From the NCBI GenBank assembly GCA_900544765.1, contig UQWI01000013.1, positions 26,596 through 90,595 of the forward strand: DNA of 64,000 nucleotides. Direction: 5' to 3'. This document shows positions 50,060-58,912 of the stretch, one piece after another. Position numbers and translations under genes: made by a program. Below the pieces are notes generated by a model, which made no database searches, was not told the origin of the DNA, and saw nothing but the letters and a program-made list of their open reading frames with translations. Within the stretch, counting starts at the first letter, position 1; every line of letters starts with the position of its first letter. The stretch comes from an uncultured Eubacteriales bacterium. Its GTDB lineage: Bacteria; Bacillota; Clostridia; Oscillospirales; Oscillospiraceae.

Positions 50060-51043
50060 TCAATCGAACAAAAGGCTCAGGAATTCCTCGGCGCTTATCG
50101 AGCCGAGCATGGCCTCGAGCCCCAGGCCTGAGACGGCGCTGCCGACGGCGCCGCGCTCGAATCTCACGCCTGTCAGCGCGGATTCCAGCGGGCTGCAGGG
50201 AGCCATGGCCATAAAATCGCCGCTGACGGCGGCGGCCCGTATTATGCCGCCGGACACATCCAGGGAGACGGCGATGCTGCCGCCGGGAAACCTGCGTTCG
50301 CTGCCGAAGCCGAAATCAGGCGCACGGCCCCAGGTCCAGTCCCATGAGCGGTATTTTACATCTGCGAGCCTGGATACCTCAGAGAGCTCATCCGCAGAGA
50401 GGGCCTCGCGTACAAGCCCGCTGCGCGTCAGCCCGGCCAGCAGCTCTGCCCGGAAGCTGTCCAGCGTCGTTTCAACGGGAAGGAAGTCCTTTATCTGCCC
50501 GACTCGGGAGCGCACGCTTTTTGCCGCTTTGGACTCAAACTTCGCCCTTCCGGGACGCAGCACTGCGCTCATTGTGTCCGAGTCCGTTTCAAAGAGCAGG
50601 GTGCCGTGGTGCAGTATGCGTCTGCCGCTCAGCCGCTGAGCCGTGCCGGACACCTTCAGCCCGTTTACAGTCACATCGTTACGGCCGGAGACCTCGGCCG
50701 GGACGCCGAGAGAACGCAGGGCAAGGCAGACCGGCTCCATAAAGGCGGCCAGGCTCAGGCTTGAAAGGTCCTCCGGCGCGTCACATATAAAGGAGTAATT
50801 CAGGTTCCCGAGGTCGTGATAGACGGCTCCGCCGCCGGTGGCGCGGCGGATAACGGTTATTCCGTTTTTTCGGGCATAGTCCTCGTCGACCTCTGCGGCC
50901 GCGAGCTGGTTGAGGCCTATGACGACGGTCCTCTCGTTTTGCCAGAGGAGCAGCCAGTCGCCCTCCCGCCGGTTTTCAAGCACATATTCCTCAAAGGCCA
51001 GGTTGTATGCCGGGTCAAAGCTGCCCGTTTCAAGATAGTGGGT
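50060..51043 (-). CDS. lplA: lipoate-protein ligase A
   Basis: 327 residues from the ATG at 51043 (TGGAGGACAAT upstream). Family motifs: NLAFEEYVLENRREGDWLLL, VVIGLNQLAAAEVDEDYARK, TVIRRATGGGAVYHDLGNLN, and VSGTAQRLSGRRILHHGTLL. It attaches lipoate, through lipoyl-AMP, to lipoyl domains. Located near two lipoyl-domain proteins (E2 and E3 of the dehydrogenase operon), it is the likely modifying enzyme, suggesting lipoate scavenging. It is separated from the regulator gene by about 165 bases and probably has its own promoter. Confidence 0.9.
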   Translation of the reverse strand, partial: THYLETGSFDPAYNLAFEEYVLENRREGDWLLLWQNERTVVIGLNQLAAAEVDEDYARKNGITVIRRATGGGAVYHDLGNLNYSFICDAPEDLSSLSLAAFMEPVCLALRSLGVPAEVSGRNDVTVNGLKVSGTAQRLSGRRILHHGTLLFETDSDTMSAVLRPGRAKFESKAAKSVRSRVGQIKDFLPVETTLDSFRAELLAGLTRSGLVREALSADELSEVSRLADVKYRSWDWTWGRAPDFGFGSERRFPGGSIAVSLDVSGGIIRAAAVSGDFMAMAPCSPLESALTGVRFERGAVGSAVSGLGLEAMLGSISAEEFLSLLFD

Positions 51044-51348
51044 CATATTGTCCTCCAGTCGCCGCAATATAGGCCTGCGATTGCCGGCCCGGGGCCGGGC
51101 TGATATTCAGCACTATAGCATAAGAGGGCGGGATTGTAAACAGCATGGGGCGGCGTGAGAAAGCACCCGGCGCGCCGGGCGCCTGAGGATATTTACGGTG
51201 CTTTTGCTGCGCCGGGTTGAGCAGCCTCTCGCCTGTGAGCGGCTTTGCAAAGATAGCGCCGTGCATGGCGGCAATGCATGCCGCGAGCTTCCCTCAGCGG
51301 CAGGAGTTGAGCATGAGGGGCCTGCCTGGCGGCGTTTGTCATGCGCGC
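51044..51348. other. 300-base interval without a gene
   Basis: GC-rich sequence between the start of lplA and the end of the patatin gene. It must hold the lplA promoter and the patatin terminator, but no clear -35/-10 pair or strong hairpin with a T-run was found. An imperfect CGGCGCGCCGGG palindrome at about 51170 is present. Possible ORFs here are antisense extensions of the neighbours. Confidence 0.4.
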
Positions 51349-52194
51349 TTAAGCCCCGATCATGAATTCGACGACCTTCGCCCCGTCGTTAAAGCCCTTT
51401 TCGTACAGGCTCTCCAGCGCGGCCCTGTCGCGCGTGAGCGTGTCCACGCCGCAGGTGTCGTCGGGGGAGACGACGAGAGCCTTGCCTTCAATCTCCAGGC
51501 GCTGTGCGCGGAACACCCCGGCGTTGTAGCGAGAGGCGCGCTGCCTGAGCGCGTGCGCCGCGGCGGGATATTTGCGCTGTATACCCGCGGCGTATTTCTC
51601 GTCCCTGGACGGCGAGCGGGGGATGCCCGCGGGCTTCGTGAGCAGGACGACCACGCGGTCGCAGCCGAGCTCGAGCGCCTTGTCTACCGGCACCGGGTCT
51701 CCCAGAGCGCCGTCGTAATAGAGCCTGCCCTGCACGGGATAGGGCCTGCATACAAAGGGGATGGATGAGGAGGCCTTGAGTATGTCGTAGTTGTCCTGCG
51801 CAATGTCGTCCTTGCTGAAGTAGTGCGCCTCGCCGGTCTCGGCGTCGGCGGCCACGACGTAGAGCTCCATGGGATTGTCGCGCACGGCGGGGTAGTCGAG
51901 CGGGTCCTCTCCGCCGGCGTTGCTCAGTTCGCTGTACATATAGTCCATGTTTATGTAGGAGCCGGACTTCAGGAAGTCGCCGACGCCCATGTATTCGCGG
52001 CGCTGCGAGTAGTCCGTGTAGAAACGGTAATTGCGCCCGCGCTGGCCGGCGGCGTAGGAGATGAGATTGGCGCTTCCGGCGGAGACCCCGATGCCGAGGT
52101 CGAAGCGTATGCCCTTATCCATGCAGTAGTCGAGCACACCCGCAGCGTAGATGCCGCGCAGGCCGCCGCCCACGTCAACTATACCAGTTTTCAT
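51349..52194 (-). CDS. patatin-like phospholipase
   Basis: 281 residues from the ATG at 52194 (GGAGGAAATGCT). Patatin motifs: oxyanion loop DVGGGLRGIYAAGVLDY, nucleophile GVSAGSANLISYAAGQ (G-x-S-x-G), and catalytic aspartate in YYDGALGDPVPVDKA. The type without a signal peptide is common in Bacillota (YjjU-like) and is predicted to be a cytosolic or membrane-associated lipid acyl hydrolase. It stands alone. Confidence 0.9.
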   Translation of the reverse strand: MKTGIVDVGGGLRGIYAAGVLDYCMDKGIRFDLGIGVSAGSANLISYAAGQRGRNYRFYTDYSQRREYMGVGDFLKSGSYINMDYMYSELSNAGGEDPLDYPAVRDNPMELYVVAADAETGEAHYFSKDDIAQDNYDILKASSSIPFVCRPYPVQGRLYYDGALGDPVPVDKALELGCDRVVVLLTKPAGIPRSPSRDEKYAAGIQRKYPAAAHALRQRASRYNAGVFRAQRLEIEGKALVVSPDDTCGVDTLTRDRAALESLYEKGFNDGAKVVEFMIGA

Positions 52195-52304
52195 AGCATT
52201 TCCTCCAAGTGAATGTCGCCGCATACCATATGATTTCAGCGCCCATGATGTTTTTTGACGCTCAACATTATACAGGATTTGCTCTTGTTTTCAAAGTGAC
52301 GTCA

Positions 52305-52338
52305 GCAAAAAAACGCCGCTGCGCAGTTGCACAGCGGC
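52305..52338 (-). terminator. terminator of the dehydrogenase-isomerase-transporter operon
   Basis: GCCGCTG and CAGCGGC (52315-52321, 52332-52338); on the minus strand GTTTTTTTG follows. Confidence 0.8.
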
Positions 52339-52351
52339 TAAGGCGGAGGCT

Positions 52352-53527
52352 TTATAGATGATTTATCAACTCATCGGCCGCAAATACGCAATCGCAAAGC
52401 TCATTTGGAGTATATGGAAGCTCTGCGGTTGGACTGGGAAGCACCTCACGGCATGCTGTCAGCAATTGCTCCGGGCTGACATCCGCAAGGCCCAGTTCAT
52501 CAAGTGTTGTGGGCATATCCAGACTGTGAAGCCACTGGGCGTAACGCAGGATATCCTCACGAGGTCTGCCTTGATGGATTTTCATGGGCAGTATGGCATA
52601 GGCTACCTGAGCCCCATGCAGCCAACGGTGCGGCACCTCAGGGAAAAGGATGAGCGCTTTGGCCAACAGATGGGCAAAGCCCGAGCAGGCAGCAGCGCGC
52701 ATATGTGCGTTGCTGTACAGCACCTGGGAGAGCACGTTTTCATATTCGCGGCTCAGCTTACCGGCCTTCGCGGACTCATATGCCGCCTTGCCCTGTGTCA
52801 GGAACAGCTCGCAGCTTTTGTCTATGACGTCCCAAGTCATGGTGGGGAACTCATCCAGCGTGTCCATCAGTTCATTCGTATAGCGTACCTCAAGATAAGT
52901 ACACATTTGGTCCCCTATACCGGCGGCAAAGCAGCGAGCAGGTGAGCGCAGCAGCATGTCTGTGTCGGCCAGGACAAGATCCTGATAGTTTGCTAGATAG
53001 TGGCACGCAATTTGCCTGGTGCCGTCCTCGCTGTATATCACGCACAGAGGGGATGCACTGGCGTTCGTAGAGGCCATAGTTGGCACCAGGACGCAGCGCC
53101 TGTCCGTGTGGTATGCTACGGCTCGTGCAAAGTCCATTCCCTTGCCCCCACCGACGCCTATTACGCAGTCGAAGCCCTCACCACTGACGCGACGCACCAG
53201 GGCATCAACGCGTGGTTTGGTAATTTCACATCCTCCGTAATCTACGAACTTCGCCTTCGGATTCAGTCCCATCGCGTCAAAACGCTTTGCCTGGGCAATC
53301 TGGCGGTTGTAGCGGAAATTTATCTCAGCCGTTTCAGGGATAAGCATGTCCTCGCAGCTTGAGTCAAAGCTCCTTTTTATGGTTGAGTATACATATTCAT
53401 TTTCATGGCGGCAGGAGGTGATTACAAGAAACTTTTGCCCCATGCCGAAAGTGTAGCGCTTTATTTCGCGCAGTACGCCAGGTCCCTGTACATAGCGCGC
53501 GCTGGTCTGTAAATCGTAATAGCTCAT
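52352..53527 (-). CDS. iron-containing / glycerol dehydrogenase family alcohol dehydrogenase
   Basis: 391 residues. NAD-binding loop DCVIGVGGGKGMDFARAVAY, then VLVPTMASTNASASPLCVIY as in GldA. Metal ligands: aspartate in GIGDQMCTYLEVRY, histidines in SGFAHLLAKAL and PHRWLHGAQVAYAIL. The enzyme would oxidise or reduce a polyol or a hydroxy-ketone with NAD(H). It is the last gene of a three-gene operon with a TIM-barrel isomerase (one base apart) and a transporter, suggesting uptake and use of a polyol or sugar-like compound. Confidence 0.88.
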   Translation of the reverse strand: MSYYDLQTSARYVQGPGVLREIKRYTFGMGQKFLVITSCRHENEYVYSTIKRSFDSSCEDMLIPETAEINFRYNRQIAQAKRFDAMGLNPKAKFVDYGGCEITKPRVDALVRRVSGEGFDCVIGVGGGKGMDFARAVAYHTDRRCVLVPTMASTNASASPLCVIYSEDGTRQIACHYLANYQDLVLADTDMLLRSPARCFAAGIGDQMCTYLEVRYTNELMDTLDEFPTMTWDVIDKSCELFLTQGKAAYESAKAGKLSREYENVLSQVLYSNAHMRAAACSGFAHLLAKALILFPEVPHRWLHGAQVAYAILPMKIHQGRPREDILRYAQWLHSLDMPTTLDELGLADVSPEQLLTACREVLPSPTAELPYTPNELCDCVFAADELINHL

Positions 53528-53528
53528 T

Positions 53529-54356
53529 TCATATTGCCCCTTTCCTCACCGGGTCAATGCCATAGTGCAAATAAAAGTCAATTGCCTCAGCGGCTTCGCG
53601 CTCAAAATCACCGAAAGTATTTGCCTCTATGCTCAGGGCGCCTCGGTAGCTCTCGCTTTTTATGAAATCAAGGAATTCGCTGTAATCGAAACCGTCGTGA
53701 AGGGTTTGTATTTTGCGCGCCTTTGTATTCCTGTAGTCTGTATCAGGGTTGTCTATGTGTGCATGAACAATCAGAGGGGCGTTTTCGTAGAGGTCTGATA
53801 CAGGCCGCCCCTGCTCATATTCCCATCGGTAGTCCACCATTGTGAACACATTGCTCCGTCCGATAGAGCGGACAAATTCAGCGGTTTCTTTGACCGTAAG
53901 CAGATAATTCGTTACGCTGGGACCAAGCGGCTCCACTATGACAGATAAACCGCAGCGTGACGCGGCGTCTGCACATTTTTCGACGGCGGCTAGGAAATTC
54001 GCCTTCACACGCTTCACGGCATCTGTGTCATCGGGAAGTGTGCGGCTCGAGCCGTTTCCAAAGCACCAGTATTTTGCGCCAAGAGCGACGGCGCGCTCCG
54101 CACTCAGCTTGAGATAGCCGTCCCATTTCTCAAGCGCCCAGTCGGGCGCAGAAAAGCTGACTGAGCAGGGTATGGGATTATCAATCACCTCACACTTCAC
54201 TGTGCTCGACGCAAGGGTGGACGCCGCAGAGGCAAACTCATCTTGTGTCATCGCGGCAATATCCGTATTAGAGGGTTCAATCAGGTCGTAGCCGCAGCGC
54301 TCTAATACATCGATCGCCGAGAGAGGAGCATTGACGCTAAGCTTTACTTTCTCCAT
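53529..54356 (-). CDS. sugar phosphate isomerase/epimerase family TIM-barrel protein
   Basis: 275 residues of the xylose-isomerase-like TIM-barrel group. Visible: CGYDLIEPSNTDIAAM, LSVIVEPLGPSVTNYLLTVK (Glu metal ligand), FTMVDYRWEYEQGRP (Asp), IVHAHIDNPDTD (His-x-His), and LSIEANTFGDF (Glu). The metal site is thus complete. Substrate unknown: relatives are tagatose/psicose epimerases, hydroxypyruvate isomerases and inosose isomerases. AGGAGG precedes the ATG. It lies between the transporter and the alcohol dehydrogenase genes. Confidence 0.85.
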   Translation of the reverse strand: MEKVKLSVNAPLSAIDVLERCGYDLIEPSNTDIAAMTQDEFASAASTLASSTVKCEVIDNPIPCSVSFSAPDWALEKWDGYLKLSAERAVALGAKYWCFGNGSSRTLPDDTDAVKRVKANFLAAVEKCADAASRCGLSVIVEPLGPSVTNYLLTVKETAEFVRSIGRSNVFTMVDYRWEYEQGRPVSDLYENAPLIVHAHIDNPDTDYRNTKARKIQTLHDGFDYSEFLDFIKSESYRGALSIEANTFGDFEREAAEAIDFYLHYGIDPVRKGAI

Positions 54357-54368
54357 AAAGGCCTCCTT

Positions 54369-55571
54369 TCAGGCCATTAAGAAAATGACAACGGGGCCAA
54401 GTATAGTGAGCAGTATGTTGCCCATCGCATAGGCGGGTGCATAGGATATGGCAAAGATGCTGCTGCCTGTGCGGTCGATAAGCGCGTTGAGTGCGGCGAC
54501 AATAGTGCCCGTGCCGGCCTGGGTGCCGAGTACGTCCGGAACGTCAAGCTTGAGCACAAAGCGTCCGAAACACATAGTCAGGAGATGAGTGCCGAGCGCG
54601 ACGCCTATGCCTACGAGGAAAATGCGCAAACCCATGGTTTGAAGTGCAGTAACGAAGTTTTTGCCGGCACCAAGGCCGGTACAGGCTATGAATACGTTTA
54701 GGCCGACTATTATCATGAACCAACGTGTGCTGGCGGGTATGTATCCGATTTTGGGATGCTTCTCGTGGATACAGCCCATTATCATACCCAGTACAAGACC
54801 GCCGCAGCCGCTTCCGAGCGTAATTGGGATGTAGCCAAGCTTGATGCTGAACGAGCCTATTATCAGGCCGATGATTATACCGAAGGTGACAAAACTCACA
54901 TCGGTTTCTTTCTGCTTTTCAACAATGCTGCCGTCGCTCTTCGTTTCTTCCTGATAGCCCATGGCTTCCGCCTTCTCAAGCGCTGCCTTCTTCAAGTCAA
55001 CTCGGAGGATCGCTGGCTCTACGCGCTGTATCAGCACGATGACGCCTGCCATCCCGAAGAAGTAGGTCAGCGCATAAGAAATGGAGACGTTGCTCTGCAG
55101 CGCCGCAGTTGTCGCCACATCAAGACCCAGGGATGCAATAGCGTCGCCCGCCGTACCTATGACAGCGGTTTGCGTGAGCGAGCCTGCAAATATTCCTGCG
55201 GAGGTGCCGGCGTCCAGGCTGAAGGCCTTGCACAGCCCGACAGTCAGCCCCGTACCCACAATCACAAAGAAAAGGCTGAGCCCGATAACGCGCATACCGG
55301 CGTTCTTGAACCCCTTGACAAAGGCGGGGCCAGACTCGTAGCCTATTGCGAATACGCAGAGCATAAAGAACAGCATCTGTGCCGTATTGCTGATTGAAAA
55401 GGTACCGGATTGCCCGATAATCATCGCAACAAGCAGCGTACCTACGGTAGAACCTAGTGTGAAGCGTCCGAAATTGATTTTTCCTATTAAGTGTCCAATG
55501 CAGAGCGAAAGAAGTATTGCCACCATTTCGTTCTCTAGGAACCAGTTACCTACACTTTCTAGAAAGCCCAT
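54369..55571 (-). CDS. AspT/YidE/YbjL-type membrane transporter
   Basis: 400 residues from the ATG at 55571 (AGGAGAGGAATCT). About ten or eleven predicted helices in two homologous halves: FLENEMVAILLSLCIGHLIG then GSTVGTLLVAMIIGQSG in the first, and TLGSGCGGLVLGMIMGCIHE with GTQAGTGTIVAALNALIDRT in the second. These repeats are typical of the aspartate:alanine exchanger family. The central cytosolic RCK-type domain of AspT is reduced to a short charged linker (residues about 195-230). The family exchanges carboxylates or amino acids; the operon partners suggest a hydroxy- or keto-acid. It is divergent from the LysR gene. Confidence 0.8.
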   Translation of the reverse strand: MGFLESVGNWFLENEMVAILLSLCIGHLIGKINFGRFTLGSTVGTLLVAMIIGQSGTFSISNTAQMLFFMLCVFAIGYESGPAFVKGFKNAGMRVIGLSLFFVIVGTGLTVGLCKAFSLDAGTSAGIFAGSLTQTAVIGTAGDAIASLGLDVATTAALQSNVSISYALTYFFGMAGVIVLIQRVEPAILRVDLKKAALEKAEAMGYQEETKSDGSIVEKQKETDVSFVTFGIIIGLIIGSFSIKLGYIPITLGSGCGGLVLGMIMGCIHEKHPKIGYIPASTRWFMIIVGLNVFIACTGLGAGKNFVTALQTMGLRIFLVGIGVALGTHLLTMCFGRFVLKLDVPDVLGTQAGTGTIVAALNALIDRTGSSIFAISYAPAYAMGNILLTILGPVVIFLMA

Positions 55572-55830
55572 AGATTCCTCTCCTTTTGTCTTAATTTCCA
55601 AAACCTATACCCACACCCGATGATTTTAAATTTATAATAGATAATTAAATATCAATTTATAAATCTAAATCATGTTCAGATTATACTTAATGAATCAACT
55701 CGTGTCAACAGCAATATTACTATTTGGACAGAGCGCTATTAAATAATATAATGGCATTGTGCAAAATGATTAATATTATTGACTGATGGTATGTGATGCT
55801 GTAGAATTAGCTCATAGGCGGAGGTGCTGA
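55572..55830. promoter_or_regulatory. divergent control region of the LysR gene and the transporter operon
   Basis: A 260-base AT-rich interval. Towards LysR: TTGACT (55779-55784), 17 bases, TAGAAT (55802-55807). Several T-N11-A type palindromic patches around 55630-55680 and GATTAATATTATTGAC near 55769 are likely LysR sites. The promoter for the transporter operon is not obvious. Confidence 0.55.
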
Positions 55831-56718
55831 ATGAAGTTCAAAAATATAGAGGCGTTTTTGGCCGTAGCGGAGAACTTGAGCTTTTCAAAGGCGGCTGCGC
55901 AGCTTGGCTGTTCACAGGCGACGGTAACTGTGCAGATAAAGGAGCTGGAAAACGAGCTGGGGGCGATTTTGTTTGACCGCATGAACAAAAGCGTTAAGCT
56001 GACCTCAGCGGGTAATGTCTTTTTGCCATACGCGCAGAAGATTATTTTCGATACCAATTCGATGCTCAGCCAGTTTGGGGCGAAAGACACTGTGGAGGGA
56101 AGTGTGCGCATTGCGGTTTGGCAGACGTTGAATCTGCTTGTTCTGCCAGATATACTCGACCGATTCTGCCGCAGATACCCTAACGTAAATATTACTCTGA
56201 TGGAGCCCGAGCCCGGAGAGCTGTACGAGCTGCTTACCAAAAATGAGGCGGATTTCGCATATCTGGTAGATGACCCGGTTGTGCGTGAACAGTTTGTGCA
56301 GTTCGGCTCAAGACAGGAAGAACTCTGTTTTGTGGTCAGCCCGGATTACCCATTGGCGGGACAGTCGGAGCTCACACTCGCACAGCTGCAAGCCGAACCG
56401 TTTTTGCTAACCAAAAGAGGACACTGCTATCACGCTCATCTGCTTAAGGAGCTGATGCGGAGGGGTATGAGCATAAATATCAGACTGGAGAGCGGAAACA
56501 CAGAACCAATCAAGCTGCTGGTGGAGCGTGGTTTGGGAGTAGCTTATCTGCCGCGTTTCGCCGTCCAGGAGAGCATAGAAAACGGCAGCTTGGTGGCGCT
56601 GAATGTAACTGACTGCCGTCACTATGTGTACAGGCAGCTAATCTATCACAGAAACAAATGGCTTACACCGGCCATGCGAGCGATGCTGGATATGATAATG
56701 GAGACAGAGAGGAGCTAA
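55831..56718 (+). CDS. LysR-family transcriptional regulator
   Basis: 295 residues. N-terminal helix-turn-helix MKFKNIEAFLAVAENLSFSK, then AAAQLGCSQATVTVQIKELE, and the long linker helix LGAILFDRMNKSVKLTSAG. The C-terminal co-inducer domain is complete (SVRIAVWQTLNLLVLPDILD ... LVERGLGVAYLPRFAVQES). GGCGGAGG precedes the ATG. Divergent from the transporter-isomerase-dehydrogenase operon, it is its probable regulator, in the classical LysR arrangement. Confidence 0.92.
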   Translation: MKFKNIEAFLAVAENLSFSKAAAQLGCSQATVTVQIKELENELGAILFDRMNKSVKLTSAGNVFLPYAQKIIFDTNSMLSQFGAKDTVEGSVRIAVWQTLNLLVLPDILDRFCRRYPNVNITLMEPEPGELYELLTKNEADFAYLVDDPVVREQFVQFGSRQEELCFVVSPDYPLAGQSELTLAQLQAEPFLLTKRGHCYHAHLLKELMRRGMSINIRLESGNTEPIKLLVERGLGVAYLPRFAVQESIENGSLVALNVTDCRHYVYRQLIYHRNKWLTPAMRAMLDMIMETERS

Positions 56719-56719
56719 G

Positions 56720-56884
56720 CAAAAGCGATTAATACGCCTGCTGGATACGCCGCTGCACGTTTTCGGCCGCAGCGGCACGGGACTTTACGGCGACATCCTG
56801 CTGACCCTGGCCCTGATAGTGCTATCCATCTCGCTGTGCGCCGCCGCCCTGCACAGGCAGAAGCGCCGCGAGCTTGCGGAGTAG
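56720..56884 (+). pseudogene. orphan C-terminal fragment of a membrane protein
   Basis: Immediately after the LysR stop a frame without its own start reads RLIRLLDTPLHVFGRSGTGL, then YGDILLTLALIVLSISLCAA, ALHRQKRRELAE and a stop at 56884, followed by a good terminator. One membrane helix and a basic tail give it the look of the real C-terminus of a membrane protein whose 5' part is missing. The protein family is not recognised. The break at about 56718-56730 is a junction. Confidence 0.5.
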
Positions 56885-56909
56885 CGGCATGCGCTGCAAA
56901 AAAGCGCCG

Positions 56910-56943
56910 CCCCGTCTCGCATAGCGTGAGACGGGGTGTTTTT
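56910..56943. terminator. bidirectional terminator
   Basis: CCCCGTCTCGC and GCGTGAGACGGGG around an ATA loop. T-runs follow on both strands (TGTTTTT on plus, CTTTTTTG on minus), serving the orphan fragment and the epimerase gene. Confidence 0.85.
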
Positions 56944-56964
56944 ATGCGCGTGCTGTGCGCAGGT

Positions 56965-58016
56965 TTACGCAGCGTGGTGCAGGACGGTGCCGCTGAGGCT
57001 GACAATGCCCTCGTCGAGCATCCAGTCTATTTCGTCGGCGATGCTCTCGGCCATGGGGCGCGGGCTGTAGCCCAGCTCGCGCATGGCCTTGCCGGAGTCA
57101 AACTCGTTGTTGCGTACGAGGTTGTACACGGCAAAGCTGGTCATGCGCTGCGGCTTGTGAGTGACTTTTTCCACCAGGTCGAAGGCGCGGCCCATGAGCT
57201 TGCCCAGCCCGGCGGGCAAGATGGCCTTTATCGTAGGCAGTCCCGTGCGCTTGGAGAGAATGTCGAACACCTCTTTCATGCCTATCATGTCTCCGCCGAG
57301 GATGTAGCTCTCTCCGGTATGGGCTATCTTGCAAGCGCGTATTATGGTGTCCGCCATGTCGCGGTTGTCGGCGCAGTTGAAGGTGCCCTCGACGCCTGCG
57401 GGCATCTTGCCCTCGGCATACTCGCGGATGACGCCCGCCACATTGCCGAAGGTGTAGTCGCCCGGGCCAGAGATGCCGGAAGGCATTATGAGGAAGGCGT
57501 CCAGCTCATAGTCGCGCACGGCGTCGAGCACGAGCTGGCTGGCGGCGGCCTTGGTCTGGTCGTACAGGCCTGTTACGGCTTCCGGGTCGTAGCTTTCCAC
57601 CTCGCGGATGGCCATGCCCATTGGCTGCTCGGGGATGGCGCCCGTAGAGCCGATGAAGGCCAGGCGCGTATCATGCGCGAGGCAGAGATCTATGATGTTC
57701 TGCGTGCCGTTTACGTTAACGTCCCATATCCTGTCCGCGACCAGGGTGCTGACGCTGACCATAGCGGCGCAGTGGATGACGTAGAGTTTGGTTCCGCGCT
57801 GCACATCCTTGAACAACGGCTCGAGCGTGTTCACATCCGTGACGTCGCCTTCAAACACCTCGGCCCAGTGGGCAGATGCTTCGCGGCCTCCTCGCGGGGC
57901 AGCACGAGGGCGCGGACGCGCCTGCCATCACGCACAAGCTGCCTGACAATGGCGCTGCCCAGGTTTCCGGCCGCGCCGGTGACGATGTAGAGTTCGCCGC
58001 TTATATTCTTATCCAT
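56965..58016 (-). pseudogene. NAD-dependent epimerase/dehydratase with a one-base frameshift
   Basis: The ATG at 58016 starts MDKNISGELYIVTGAAGNLG with an extended-SDR NAD motif (TGAAGNLG) and reads to about residue 50 (REEAAKHLPTG). There the frame shifts within a GGG-CC run at about 57862-57866. From AEVFEGDVTDVNTLEPLFKD the second frame continues to 56965 with the catalytic SGISGPGDYTFGNVAG and YDQTKAAASQLVLDAV (Y-x-x-x-K). Restoring one G gives a normal protein of about 350 residues. A homopolymer error is as likely as true decay. Confidence 0.75.
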
Positions 58017-58267
58017 GAGAAAAGGCCTCCGTTAGATTCATGTCTCGTCCCTCTTGGGACGGTTATGAGTATAACGGAGGGCTGTTTAAACATATGTTTT
58101 TGAGATGTTAAAAGTCACTTCACAGCCTTGAGGGCTCGTCCGTCATTATCTTCGCCACGCGGCGGCGCGGAGGGGCGCGGCTTACATCGGACGAGGCTCT
58201 TCACGTTCTCGGCTGAGCCAGTATGGGGCGTCTGCGCTTTTACAGCGCAGATGGCAGCAACCATAGC

Positions 58268-58720
58268 TCAAGGGCCTTTGCCGGAGAATATTTCGGCCAG
58301 GCCGCTGCGGGCGGCTTTCAAAAGCGGCTTGACGTACAGTGCGGCGATTACCGCACAACAGAGGATTGACTGCCGGACGAGTTCCCCCTCCACCAGGACG
58401 CACTCCAGGACAAGCACGGCTATAGCTGTGAGAAAGCGGGGGAGCTTTATTTGCACCTTCAGCAGTGTGCGCGAGTGCAGAGCGCGGGAGGCGAAAATTA
58501 TCACATAGCTGATGAGCGTGGCGATTGCGGTGCCCATAGCGCCGAACTCGGGGATGAGCAGCGCGTTGCCGATGAGGTTGACTGCGGCCCCGGCGGCGGT
58601 GGTGGTCAGGGTCGCTGCGCTGCGCTTTTCAACCATATACACCGTGGCGAAGAAGGCGCTCAGGCAGCCAAGCGCTGTGCCGAGCGTGAGCACGGGCGCG
58701 TAGTGCCACGCGGAGAAATG
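58268..58720 (-). pseudogene. 3' fragment of a polysaccharide flippase (MATE/Wzx-like)
   Basis: About 150 C-terminal residues: HFSAWHYAPVLTLGTALGCL, then MVEKRSAATLTTTAAGAAVN, PEFGAMGTAIATLISYVIIF and a basic end EIFSGKGP. This is the last third of an oligosaccharide flippase with four or five helices. The homologous part starts at about 58720, exactly where a nadD fragment begins on the other strand. The remaining 300 or so residues are absent. Confidence 0.7.
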
Positions 58721-58888
58721 GTTAAGGCGCTCTCCTCCGCCGGAGCGATTGCCTCGGAGGTGCCGCTTGAGCCGGACGGCGTGTCCTCAACCGCAGTGCG
58801 TCGGAAGCTCACGCATGGTGAGGATTATATACCGGAGCTGGATTCGTCAGTGTATCGGTATATCAGGGAAAAGTCCCTATATGTATAA
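58717..58888 (+). pseudogene. nadD: 3' fragment of nicotinate-nucleotide adenylyltransferase (nadD)
   Basis: The text ASEVPLEPDGVSSTAVRRKL, THGEDYIPELDSSVYRYIRE, KSLYV matches the C-terminus of NadD, including the ISST-type motif (VSSTAVR) that contacts ATP and the VYRYIRE ending. The first about 150 residues with the HxGH motif are missing. It begins at the junction with the flippase fragment. Confidence 0.65.
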
Positions 58889-58912
58889 AACAAAGAAAAG
58901 GAGAACAAGTCT

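Noticed and set aside
51044..51348. A lipoate- or cofactor-sensing riboswitch before lplA
   Set aside because: No conserved aptamer-like core or terminator/antiterminator pair could be recognised.
58046..58061. CGTCCC-TCTT-GGGACG hairpin before the epimerase gene
   Set aside because: Too short and without a T-run to call a terminator; left as a minor leader feature.
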